From Ruegeria conchae (GTDB lineage Bacteria > Pseudomonadota > Alphaproteobacteria > Rhodobacterales > Rhodobacteraceae): 64,000 nucleotides of DNA. The notes below the pieces were generated by a model, which was not told the DNA's origin, searched no databases, and worked only from the letters and a program-made list of their open reading frames with translations. The stretch is taken from positions 1-64,000 of the forward strand of contig NZ_AEYW01000018.1 of NCBI RefSeq assembly GCF_000192475.1, in the 5' to 3' direction. This document shows positions 1 to 8,380 of the stretch, piece after piece (the stretch's first letter is position 1; every line of letters starts with the position of its first letter). The position numbers were made by a program, and so were the translations under genes.

Positions 1-404
1 TTGTGAACGCTCAGGCCCTTTCAGATCAGCTGATCAAGGGCGGTCTCGACACCGTGACCCACGGCACCGACACCCATGTGGTGCTGGTCGACCTGCGCCC
101 CAAAGGCGTTAAGGGCAACGCGACCGAGAAAGCATTGGGTCGTGCGCATATCACCTGCAACAAGAACGGCGTTCCGTTTGACCCCGAGAAACCAACTATC
201 ACCAGCGGCATCCGCCTTGGTTCTCCTGCTGGCACGACACGAGGTTTTGGAGAAGTCGAGTTCCGTCAAATCGCAGATTGGATCATCGAAGTTGTCGATG
301 GTCTGGCCGCCAATGGCGAAGAAGGCAATGCCGCAGTCGAGGCAAAAGTCAAAGCCGAAGTCGCTGAGCTTTGCGCCAAGTTTCCGATCTATCCGAACCT
401 CTGA
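1..404 (+). CDS. glyA: serine hydroxymethyltransferase, C-terminal part (5' end outside window)
   Basis: Open from the left edge to TGA at 402-404, about 133 residues. The visible part carries the C-terminal domain of GlyA: the [13 protein letters not shown] strand, the [13 protein letters not shown] segment, and [15 protein letters not shown] with the Arg that binds the substrate carboxylate. GlyA is a cytosolic PLP enzyme that converts serine and tetrahydrofolate to glycine and 5,10-methylene-THF. The PLP lysine lies outside the window. The GTG at position 3 is internal, not a start. A GC-rich hairpin follows the stop. Confidence 0.95.
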   Translation, partial: VNAQALSDQLIKGGLDTVTHGTDTHVVLVDLRPKGVKGNATEKALGRAHITCNKNGVPFDPEKPTITSGIRLGSPAGTTRGFGEVEFRQIADWIIEVVDGLAANGEEGNAAVEAKVKAEVAELCAKFPIYPNL

Positions 405-425
405 AAAGTCCGGACTTTGGTCATT

Positions 426-452
426 AAAGCGGCGTCCTTCGGGCGCCGCTTT
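426..452 (+). terminator. hairpin terminator after glyA
   Basis: A perfect 9-bp inverted repeat (AAAGCGGCG / CGCCGCTTT) encloses a short loop that can add three more pairs (TCC with GGG). It starts 22 nt after the glyA stop. Only three T follow the stem, so termination is likely but the U-tract is weak. Confidence 0.6.
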
Positions 453-676
453 GCTATATACATTGACGTGCACGTGAGAAATCAGTGGTGACTGATGCAT
501 CCAGTGTCGTTGGCAAAATCTGCTGGGTGCACATCAGATAAACAGATGCGGGCAATACAAGCCTCAACCGCCTCAAAAATATTGTTCTCGGAGGTGTGAC
601 GTCTGATCTGGGTTTTAGCCGACCGGAGGCTTTCTTCATGAGCCTCGCACTTGCGCGATCGCGCCTGAATTGCGAA

Positions 677-1051
677 TCAGATCAAGCCGCGCGACCTGAG
701 GATAAAGATCGACACGGCGGTCAAAACCAGCAAGCCCAAAGCAAGCGACCCCAGAAAGCTTAGAAACCACCCCCAGCGCCGGTCAGCAAGGTTGATAGCA
801 TTCAGATGGCTTTGCACATCCTCCGATGCCTGCTCGAGTTTGGGTGTATCCAGCAATAGCCGTAGCTTTGGATGAACTGCCATCTTCTCGGCCTGCGCAA
901 GCACCAGTGCCTGCTTATAGACCTTACGCGGCAATCTACGTCTCGCGCGGCGAACCGATGCTGTCAGGGTTTTGTCCCGCACACCAAGCTTTTTACGCAG
1001 CAGTAAGATGGTCTGCGCGATTTGGCTCTGTATATCGAATTCCTGCGACAT
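677..1051 (-). CDS. small hypothetical protein with one C-terminal membrane segment
   Basis: 124 residues. The N-terminal 90 residues are basic and probably helical, with a run of Arg/Lys near residues 34-45. One hydrophobic segment near residues 97-117 is followed by a short RSRGLI tail, which suggests a tail-anchored inner-membrane protein. I do not recognise a domain. The gene stands alone between glyA and a hydrolase gene on the opposite strand. Confidence 0.7.
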   Translation of the reverse strand: MSQEFDIQSQIAQTILLLRKKLGVRDKTLTASVRRARRRLPRKVYKQALVLAQAEKMAVHPKLRLLLDTPKLEQASEDVQSHLNAINLADRRWGWFLSFLGSLALGLLVLTAVSIFILRSRGLI

Positions 1052-1140
1052 TCACGTCTCCTGACGGGGCAATCTAACCGCGCTCAATGCTGACGACAAT
1101 GGGGCTGGTTGTTCCATGTGGTGGCAGGTATCACATAGCC

Positions 1141-1899
1141 ATGTTGAACACGATCATCCATGGTGACCCGACCGACCAACCTCCTTTGTTGATTGCGCAT
1201 GGCCTATATGGCTCGGCGCGAAACTGGGGTGTGATTGCGCGGCGCTTGTCAGACGAGCGGCAGGTGATCGCAGCCGATATGCGCAATCATGCCTACAGCT
1301 TTTGGAATGATCAGCATGGATACTCCGAATTGGCGCAGGATTTGGCCGAAGTGATCGACAGCATAGGCGGTGCCGCAGATGTCGTCGGGCATTCTATGGG
1401 CGGAAAGGCCGCAATGGTGCTAGCCCTAAAGCACGGAAACAAGGTTCGCAAACTGGTGGTCGCCGACATTGCACCGGTTTCCTACGGACATAGCCAGATC
1501 AAATACATTGAAGCGATGCGCGCTGTTGATATGTCACATGTTGAACGACGATCTGATGCTGAATCGCAGCTGGCGGATCAGGGAGTTGAAAAAGCACTTC
1601 AGAGCTTCTTCACGCAATCTCTGGATGTCGAGAACAAGAAATGGCGTTTGAATCTTGATGTTCTGGCTCATGAAATGCCCAAAATTATGGGTTTTCCAGA
1701 GGTGTCTGGCAATTGGGATGGTCCGACTCTTTTTCTTTCTGGTGCCGCATCGGATTATGTCTTGCCCGAATATCGCGACCAAATCCGTCAGATGTTTCCC
1801 GCTGCACGCTTTGCCAAAATTCCCGGCGCAGGCCATTGGCTGCACGCCGAGAAACCTCGTGAATTCGAAGCGGCCGTCAGAACCTTTCTGAACGCGTGA
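1141..1899 (+). CDS. alpha/beta hydrolase, YbfF-like esterase
   Basis: 252 residues from ATG 1141; an in-frame start at 1087 would add 18 residues that do not look like family sequence. The protein opens with a strand and the HGLYGSARNW oxyanion loop. The nucleophile elbow GHSMGGK (Ser) follows, the acid residue is probably the Asp of GAASDY, and the His is in GAGHWLHAEKP. This order and length match the YbfF/acyl-CoA esterase branch of the alpha/beta hydrolases. The substrate cannot be read from sequence. The gene abuts the next, convergent gene end to end. Confidence 0.85.
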   Translation: MLNTIIHGDPTDQPPLLIAHGLYGSARNWGVIARRLSDERQVIAADMRNHAYSFWNDQHGYSELAQDLAEVIDSIGGAADVVGHSMGGKAAMVLALKHGNKVRKLVVADIAPVSYGHSQIKYIEAMRAVDMSHVERRSDAESQLADQGVEKALQSFFTQSLDVENKKWRLNLDVLAHEMPKIMGFPEVSGNWDGPTLFLSGAASDYVLPEYRDQIRQMFPAARFAKIPGAGHWLHAEKPREFEAAVRTFLNA

Positions 1900-2085
1900 T
1901 CATGCACCTTGATAGAGACGCTTGGCCACGAGCCATGACGCGGGTGCGGCAACAACAGCACCTGCAGCTGCCGCGGAAATGATCGCCACCGAACTGACCA
2001 TCCCGGCGGCCAGAACGGCGATTACAGCACTACCTGCAATTGCGGTAGCGATCAGAGAATAAAGCATGGCTGCAAGGCGTATCAT
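1900..2085 (-). CDS. small two-segment membrane protein (family often mislabelled CTP synthetase)
   Basis: 61 residues from ATG 2085, chosen because AGGA lies 9 nt upstream; an upstream in-frame ATG at 2118 would add 11 residues. Two hydrophobic, Ala/Val-rich stretches end in PASWLVAKRLYQGA. Rhodobacteraceae carry short proteins of this pattern that databases often name CTP synthetase, although they lack any glutaminase or kinase domain. The real function is unknown. Recognition is from memory of the family. Confidence 0.65.
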   Translation of the reverse strand: MIRLAAMLYSLIATAIAGSAVIAVLAAGMVSSVAIISAAAAGAVVAAPASWLVAKRLYQGA

Positions 2086-2170
2086 GGCCAGTCGTCCTGT
2101 CTTTTGGTTCCTGTCCAAGTCATTACACCCCTAGTACATTCGTGGCTTTGATTTGGGTCAGAATTCGTCG

Positions 2171-2563
2171 CTACATTCCGCGATCCATCGGACCGATGGT
2201 TTCTCCGCCACCCTCAACCCAATCTGAGTAGCCACCCAAATTGTAGACATGAGAAAATCCCATATCCTTAAGCAGTTTTCCTGCCAGCGCTGCCCGGCCT
2301 CCTGACGCGCAATGCAGGATGATCACCCTGTCCTTGCGCAATTCAGGATCATGAGACGGCAAATCTGGATCAGCCCGAAATTCCAACATTCCGCGTGGGA
2401 TATGGTGCGAACCAACGGCGCGACCGGTACGTTCCAGTTCTGGTGCGTCGCGAATATCCAAAAGTAATGCCCCCTGTCCCAGCAATTCCTGCGCCTTGCT
2501 GGCACCAATACGCTCAACCGCGGCGTTCGCTGCTTGCATCATGTCCTTGACCGTCAGTGCCAT
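2171..2563 (-). CDS. rhodanese-like sulfurtransferase, single domain
   Basis: 130 residues. LLDIRDAPEL begins the rhodanese fold and the active-site loop is HCASGGRA, with the catalytic Cys followed by the usual Gly-Gly-Arg. The LLKDMGFSHVYNLGGYSDW motif near the C terminus is typical of single-domain rhodaneses. The protein has no signal peptide and is probably cytosolic, moving sulfane sulfur to a thiophilic acceptor. It lies downstream of the secretion genes on the same strand, about 70 bp after the fusion protein, and may be an independent unit. Confidence 0.88.
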   Translation of the reverse strand: MALTVKDMMQAANAAVERIGASKAQELLGQGALLLDIRDAPELERTGRAVGSHHIPRGMLEFRADPDLPSHDPELRKDRVIILHCASGGRAALAGKLLKDMGFSHVYNLGGYSDWVEGGGETIGPMDRGM

Positions 2564-2635
2564 CTTCGTCTCTCCTGCTCGTTGATCCGCTAAAGGCTAA
2601 CATGCAGAAAATTGAAGGTGTAGAGGTTCAGGCAA

Positions 2636-3976
2636 TCAATGTTCCCTGAAGGCACGTGACATACTGTCGACAACCGGTTTGGCGATATAAGCGGCAAATG
2701 TGCGCTCTTCGGTTTGGATCATGATCTCGGCAGGCATTCCGGGCGTGGGAACAAACCCTCGTACGCGGCTCATCTCATCGGCGGTCAACGAGATGCGCGC
2801 CAGATACACCTCTTGCGGCATGCCAGCAGAATCTTCGACAAGCGAGTCGGCCGATACGTAGAACACCTCACCTTCCAGAACAGGCGTCGTACGCTGGTTG
2901 AGGGCCACGAGCCGTACCGTCGCAGTCTGGCCAGTTATGACGCTGTCGATCTCGGTTCTCGGGATTTGCGCTTCGATAATCAACGGCGCGTCAGCGGGTA
3001 AGATCTCGGCGATCTGTTCGCCTGTTTCGATAACGCCACCGGGCGTGTGATGGTGTAACCTTACGACGGTTCCTGTGACCGGCGCCCGCACCACAGCACG
3101 GTCAAGAACACTGCGGGCCTGGCGCGCCTTTTCGCGCACACTTTCCAGATCGGCTTCGATAACGCCCAATTCGTCCAGAGCGGCCTCACGATAGGCTGAT
3201 CGTGTCCGCAGAATCTGTTCTTCGTATTTCAACAACATCTGATTGACCTCGGCAGTCTCTGCCCGCAGGCGTGCCAATTGACCCTCAGCCTCGGCCTGTA
3301 CCCGGCGGATCGTGTTCAGATCGCCCTTGCGCACAAGCCCTTTCTCAAACAGTGAAAGTTTGGTGTCATATTCTTCCTTCAATATGTCCGAGCGGCGCTC
3401 CATACTGGTCAACTGCGCCTCAAACCCCGAGGCACGGATTTTCAATGCCTCCATGTTCCGCTGAAGCAGGGCGATGTCGTTCAGTAAAGTCTTGCGCGAA
3501 ACATCAAAGCTGAGTTTCTGATTGTCGAGGATCGTCATGACCTCAACGTCGTCTGACGCATCAATCAGCGCTGGCGAAAACACCAGGTTTTCCTGTTCGC
3601 TGTGCTCGGCCAGAAGCCGCTCAGTCATCGCTTGAAGGCGGATCTTGCGGATGAACAACTCGCGCTCATTTGCCTCGGCCGAGGTCTGGTCCAATGTCAT
3701 CATGATCTGTCCGGCCTGAACGGATTCTCCTTCCGCGACCAGAATGTTCTCGATGATCCCACCTTCCAGGTGCTGCACGATTTTATTACGACCGGTGGCG
3801 ACAAAGCTGCCTTGCGCGATGACCGCAGCCGCCAGAGGTGCGCGGAATGACCAGACGCCGAAGCCACCAAAACAGATGATCAGCATGGCTAACCCAATCA
3901 CTATGAACTTGGTGATCGAGCGCGGAACCTCGGCATACCAAAGCCCGGATTCGTCGGTGCGTGCCACTTCGTTCAT
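2636..3976 (-). CDS. type I secretion membrane fusion protein, HlyD/PrtE family
   Basis: 446 residues. One transmembrane helix near residues 24-45 follows a short cytoplasmic tail. Next come half a lipoyl domain (QHLEGGIIENILVAEGESVQAGQ), a long alpha-helical hairpin near residues 95-280 with heptad character, and a second lipoyl half with VRAPVTGTVVRLHHHTPGGVI. The C-terminal beta-barrel carries the adaptor signature PGMPAEIMI. It would link the ABC exporter to an outer-membrane TolC that is not encoded here. It starts 3 nt after the exporter stop, so the two are co-translated partners. Confidence 0.93.
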   Translation of the reverse strand: MNEVARTDESGLWYAEVPRSITKFIVIGLAMLIICFGGFGVWSFRAPLAAAVIAQGSFVATGRNKIVQHLEGGIIENILVAEGESVQAGQIMMTLDQTSAEANERELFIRKIRLQAMTERLLAEHSEQENLVFSPALIDASDDVEVMTILDNQKLSFDVSRKTLLNDIALLQRNMEALKIRASGFEAQLTSMERRSDILKEEYDTKLSLFEKGLVRKGDLNTIRRVQAEAEGQLARLRAETAEVNQMLLKYEEQILRTRSAYREAALDELGVIEADLESVREKARQARSVLDRAVVRAPVTGTVVRLHHHTPGGVIETGEQIAEILPADAPLIIEAQIPRTEIDSVITGQTATVRLVALNQRTTPVLEGEVFYVSADSLVEDSAGMPQEVYLARISLTADEMSRVRGFVPTPGMPAEIMIQTEERTFAAYIAKPVVDSMSRAFREH

Positions 3977-3979
3977 CGC

Positions 3980-6271
3980 TTAATCCCCCTTGCCCTGAAT
4001 TTCGGGTGGTTGCTGGCGCGGCCCGTTGAGCTTTTCCAGCACCTGTTCGCGTTGCCCGAACAGCGCCACACGTCCGTCAGTCAGCAGCATGATCTTGTCG
4101 ACCACATTCAGTAGTGTTGGTTTTTGTGTGATGACGACCACGGTGATCTTGCTTTCCTTGGCCTGTTCAATCGCCCGTGCCAGCGCCTTGTCGCCCGCCA
4201 CATCGAGGTTCGAGTTCGGTTCATCCAGAACAACCAGTCGCGGGTTTCCGAAGAAAGCCCGTGCCAAAGCGATACGTTGCTTTTGCCCGCCAGAAAGGGG
4301 CGAACCGTCTGCGGCCACCACGGTTTCATAACCTTGTGGCAGCGTCGCGATCATGTTGTGTACGTCTGCCAGAACGGCGGCATCGTGGATCTGCTCATCT
4401 GTGGCGTCCGCACGCATCCGGCCGATGTTGTCCTTGATGGTACCTGGGAACAGCTGCACGTCCTGCGGAAGATAGCCAATATTCTCGCCAAACTGGCGTG
4501 GATCCCAATTGCGGATATCCATCAGATCCAACCGGACGCTTCCCGAGGTCGGAAGAATCGAACCCACCAGCGTTTTGCCCAGCGTAGTTTTCCCCGCGCC
4601 TGAATTCCCGATGACTGCCAAAGTTTCCCCGGGGTTCAGTGCAAAGGTAATCCCGTTTAGAACGACACTCTTGGTTCCACCCGGGACATAGAGCAGACGC
4701 TCTACATCCAGCCGTCCCTCGGGCCGCGGCAGGCGTAATTTTTCGTATTGCAGAGCCGAACTCGACAGCAGAGCCTTGATCCGGCCAAAAGCACCTCGCG
4801 TCAGCAGGAATGTATTCCAGCCCTCAATCGATCCCTCAATCGGAGCGAAGGCCCGGCCCGCGATGATCGAAGCGGCGATTACCATTCCTCCGGTGATCTC
4901 TCCCTGCAGGGCCAAAAAGGCGCCCCACCCCAAAATGCTGATTTGTGTCAGCAAGCGAACGGCACGGGAAATAGCAGCGAAGATGACATTGCGGTCCTGC
5001 GCTTTGACCTGCCAGGTCAGCGATTGTGCGGTGTCACGACCCCAGATGCGCACCGCCTCGGGGATCATCGCTAACGCGTTGATGATCTGACTGTTGCGCG
5101 ACATCGAATCCAAATGCTGGTTGGCCAAAGATTGCGCCTGATTGGCCTTGGCAAAGGGCTTGGCCGTCATCTTCTGGTTGATCAGCGCGATCACCATCAG
5201 GATAAGAGCCGTCGTCACGACAATCATCCCCAATTGCGGGTGGACCAGAAAGATCATCAGGATGAAGAGCGGCGCAAACGGAACATCGAGAAACGAAATC
5301 AATGTGCCAGAAACCAGAAAGCCCCGCACCTGCTGCAGATCACCCAAGGTCTGATATTCACGTCCATTACCATGCAGAGAAGCGTGTGCAGCGGCACTCA
5401 AAACCGGAGCACCAAGACGCGCGGCCACTTCAACCGCCGTGCGCATCAACATGAATCGCCTAACCGCATCAAAGGCTGATTGAAAAATGACCGCCCCGGC
5501 GACGATAGCGGTCAGCATGATAAGCGTATCCAGCGACCGGCTGGTCAGAACTCGGTCACTGATTTGAAACAGGTAAATTGGGATCGCAAGGATCAGAACA
5601 TTAGTTGCGCAAGTCAGAACCAGCACGAAAGCCAGATTACGCCAAATCGCCCGCAGCGATGTGCGCAGCGTCTTCTGGAAATCTTCGGGCGGGGTGCGTT
5701 TGTGAAAAGTTTGGGGTGGCCCTTTCCCGTCGCCGCCTCCCGTTTCCAGGCGCATCAACGGTTCATTTGCCTTAGCCTCGATCGTGGTGCCCATGCGATT
5801 TTTGCCGTCCGACGGCACAGAGGGGGTCATGCGCGCAGTCGATTGATCGGCGGCGTCACGATCAGGGGCTTCCGCATCGGCCACCCCAGCGTCGCCACCC
5901 ACAGGATCCTTGTCTTTTTTGGGCCGCGACCGCGTGCGCCGAAGGGGAGAGCCAGCGCACGATTTTGAATTTGCATTCTGCTGCTCTGCCTCTGCTTCTG
6001 CCTGCGTCGGTCTGTATGTTTGTTGCGCCGCACGTGGCAATTCTTCTGGATCATTGGGGTGCGTCGCAGGTTCTGCAGCTGCCGTTCCAACGCAAGGCTC
6101 AGGCATCCGCATTTCAGGGGTCAACCGTAATCGTGCCTCTGTTTTCGACAAAGAATTCCCGTTTGACTTGGCCACGCGATCACGGGTTTTGAGGGTCAGC
6201 GGACCCCCTCCTCCGTGCCTGTCCAATGGGCTAGCAAATCGGGTGCGGCGCGACGAAAAAACGATCGACAT
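3980..6271 (-). CDS. type I secretion ABC transporter (PrtD-like) with long N-terminal extension
   Basis: 763 residues against about 570-580 for PrtD-type exporters. Residues 1-190 are a polar, low-complexity extension with a basic patch (RRTRSRPKKDK, about 111-121) and no recognisable C39 peptidase domain. The membrane domain runs from about 205 to 500. The nucleotide-binding domain has Walker A GNSGAGKTT (555-563), the Q-loop at Q603, signature LSGGQ (659-663) and Walker B LVVLDE (679-684). The position normally held by the switch His reads ITQKPT, with Gln at about 716. Candidate substrates lie just upstream in the same transcription unit. An internal start that removes part of the extension is possible. 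Confidence 0.92.
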   Translation of the reverse strand: MSIVFSSRRTRFASPLDRHGGGGPLTLKTRDRVAKSNGNSLSKTEARLRLTPEMRMPEPCVGTAAAEPATHPNDPEELPRAAQQTYRPTQAEAEAEQQNANSKSCAGSPLRRTRSRPKKDKDPVGGDAGVADAEAPDRDAADQSTARMTPSVPSDGKNRMGTTIEAKANEPLMRLETGGGDGKGPPQTFHKRTPPEDFQKTLRTSLRAIWRNLAFVLVLTCATNVLILAIPIYLFQISDRVLTSRSLDTLIMLTAIVAGAVIFQSAFDAVRRFMLMRTAVEVAARLGAPVLSAAAHASLHGNGREYQTLGDLQQVRGFLVSGTLISFLDVPFAPLFILMIFLVHPQLGMIVVTTALILMVIALINQKMTAKPFAKANQAQSLANQHLDSMSRNSQIINALAMIPEAVRIWGRDTAQSLTWQVKAQDRNVIFAAISRAVRLLTQISILGWGAFLALQGEITGGMVIAASIIAGRAFAPIEGSIEGWNTFLLTRGAFGRIKALLSSSALQYEKLRLPRPEGRLDVERLLYVPGGTKSVVLNGITFALNPGETLAVIGNSGAGKTTLGKTLVGSILPTSGSVRLDLMDIRNWDPRQFGENIGYLPQDVQLFPGTIKDNIGRMRADATDEQIHDAAVLADVHNMIATLPQGYETVVAADGSPLSGGQKQRIALARAFFGNPRLVVLDEPNSNLDVAGDKALARAIEQAKESKITVVVITQKPTLLNVVDKIMLLTDGRVALFGQREQVLEKLNGPRQQPPEIQGKGD

Positions 6272-6307
6272 AAACTAACCTTCCGGTCACTCGTAAATCA
6301 GGGAAAA

Positions 6308-8251
6308 TCAGGCCAGCATGGTTTGCAGGCCATCAGAGGAATTTGCCATTTCGCTGGGCGTGAGGTCATTGCCGTTTGGAGCGATGTCGCCTTGGTGTCC
6401 GGGCATCCCCGCCTCTGCCATAATCGCGGCAATGGCTTCGTTAGTCATTTCCGAGACTTCCTCATTGGTCGGCATGTCAATCAGGCTCGCCTGATGCAGC
6501 AGCAGGTCCGAAAATGCACCGTCCTGCGCCATCACGACTGAATCCACGCCAGCCTTGGTGATGTTCGCCGCGTTCAACATCGCACTACTGCCAGCTATTA
6601 CTTGAGTCTCATCAGCGTGTTGGCCATGCAGGTGAACGTCATCCTGATCAGCGAGGACCGTCGATTGTTCGGTCACATTGACCTGAACCAGAGAACCATC
6701 CACTTTGAGTACCCGCATCTGTTCCATGCCGGCGAACATCGGATCGTTCATCAGCGCTTCTTCCAGCGCGGCCATGTCGTCTTCACCAAAGGCCATTGCT
6801 TCGGCCATTGAACTATGCATCTCCTGATGCGTGTCTTCGCCTTCTTTCTTCAGAGAAACCTCGTTCATGACCAGGTTCTCATCCGATCCTTCGATGGGCC
6901 CAGGCAGTCCACCCATAACCACATCGTCATCCATCAACACATGGGTCTGGATGAACGCATCGACCGTAATCATGTCGCCTTCGATCATGATCAGATCATA
7001 ATAGCTGCCAAGCTGGAGGATATTTGTGACATCCACCATCTCATTGTCGCCCAGTGCATAGAGCGTCGTCGTCGCGTTGATCTCGGTATCAATGTGATCG
7101 ATATCTGTCGCATCAATGTTCTGCTTCACAAAATTAGCGACGATCAGGTCAGTGGTGATCCAATCAACATGTATGAATGCCGGAGCGTCGTCGTTTGCCC
7201 CCTGCATCAACCAAGGGGCTGAATTACCTTCTACTTCGATCGTCGATGAGTGCACAACATTGGTGCCCGATCCGCCATTCGTGCCTACATCCATATCCGA
7301 CACAACAGCAACTTGGCTGATCATGGCCAACTCGATCGATTTACCACCCACCGCGATGTAGGGCGCGTCGACCCACGCTACAGTTGCGTTCACTTCGTTG
7401 ATCGCCAGATTGCCGCCTGCAATCACCGTGTGGCCATCGGCAAATTCGGAATCCTCATCCTGATCCCATTCCGCGGGCATCGCATCAGGCGTTTCGTCCT
7501 CTTCCTCTTCGTCGGGCCTGTGATGCTCTGGCAATAGGTCATCCCAAACCGGGGCTTCGTCCACATACTCACCATTGACGATTACACCCATCGCGTCTTC
7601 GCCGTGGAACTGATAAACAACTGCGCCTTCAACTTCGATATTGATCGGTGCGAGCATCTCTGCGGCCAATGTCTCCACATATTCGATAGACAGATAGTCG
7701 GAGATCGAGAATGAAGGCACAGCAAACCCATGCATCGAGGCCGCAACCTGCGCTGCTGCTTCTGCCTGGGCGATAAGTTGGTCGACGTCGCGAAAATCCC
7801 CTTCGCCAACGACATCATTGTCGCGTAGAAAAATGTTCTGGAATGTATAGGTTACTGCCGAGCCGATAAGTTCGGTCACAATTTCAAGCTTCTGTTCGAT
7901 TATGAACGTTGCGCCAATGCCGGTGGTCGTCTCAGGCAACGGTGGACCGTCAGTGAGTGGTGGCTCTAGTGTGATGGCCGTTTGAATGTCCGGTCCCTCA
8001 ACCAGTGGTGGAAGTTCAGGAGTGGCCGGGGGGGTGTTGAACCCATAGGGTAGCGGGCCAAATTTGCCCGGGTCTAATTCAAGATCTGCTTTGACCCGGA
8101 TTTTTGCGGGCTCTTCCAGTTCGTCGAGTTCCGCCTTGCGTCTGACGGCGGTGAACTCTTCGTACTGATCCCTCAGCCGGGCTTTTTCAATCGTGAGATC
8201 AAAAGTTCCAATAAAGTGTGCAATCTTTTCGGTAACACTATCGAATGACAT
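6308..8251 (-). CDS. large acidic protein, putative type I secretion substrate
   Basis: 647 residues, strongly acidic, with many Asp, Glu, Met and Asn and no Sec or Tat signal. The N-terminal 60 residues are charged and helical, followed by a Pro-rich stretch (about 65-105). The rest alternates short beta-prone hydrophobic strands with acidic turns. An EEEEDETPD-type segment lies near residues 245-255. I do not recognise a domain. It lies 36 bp upstream of the exporter gene on the same strand and downstream of a second repeat protein, which is the basis for proposing it as a substrate or a structural partner. Confidence 0.8.
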   Translation of the reverse strand: MSFDSVTEKIAHFIGTFDLTIEKARLRDQYEEFTAVRRKAELDELEEPAKIRVKADLELDPGKFGPLPYGFNTPPATPELPPLVEGPDIQTAITLEPPLTDGPPLPETTTGIGATFIIEQKLEIVTELIGSAVTYTFQNIFLRDNDVVGEGDFRDVDQLIAQAEAAAQVAASMHGFAVPSFSISDYLSIEYVETLAAEMLAPINIEVEGAVVYQFHGEDAMGVIVNGEYVDEAPVWDDLLPEHHRPDEEEEDETPDAMPAEWDQDEDSEFADGHTVIAGGNLAINEVNATVAWVDAPYIAVGGKSIELAMISQVAVVSDMDVGTNGGSGTNVVHSSTIEVEGNSAPWLMQGANDDAPAFIHVDWITTDLIVANFVKQNIDATDIDHIDTEINATTTLYALGDNEMVDVTNILQLGSYYDLIMIEGDMITVDAFIQTHVLMDDDVVMGGLPGPIEGSDENLVMNEVSLKKEGEDTHQEMHSSMAEAMAFGEDDMAALEEALMNDPMFAGMEQMRVLKVDGSLVQVNVTEQSTVLADQDDVHLHGQHADETQVIAGSSAMLNAANITKAGVDSVVMAQDGAFSDLLLHQASLIDMPTNEEVSEMTNEAIAAIMAEAGMPGHQGDIAPNGNDLTPSEMANSSDGLQTMLA

Positions 8252-8345
8252 TTCGATGATCCCTTACCCCCTTACCTGCATAAATTTCCGGTTCGGGATT
8301 TACTGGGCCAAGGCCACATCGTGTGGCCCCGGCGATTTCATTTAA

Positions 8346-8368
8346 CGGGGGCCGAGAATGCGGCTCCC
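8346..8368 (-). terminator. hairpin between the two putative substrate genes
   Basis: A 9-bp GC-rich stem (one G-T pair) begins about 12 nt after the stop of the 803-residue protein gene. A second perfect hairpin (GGCCACA / TGTGGCC, 8312-8328) follows on the same strand. Neither has a full T-tract, so they could attenuate transcription or protect the upstream message rather than stop it. Confidence 0.45.
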
Positions 8369-8380
8369 GAAAGGTTGGTC

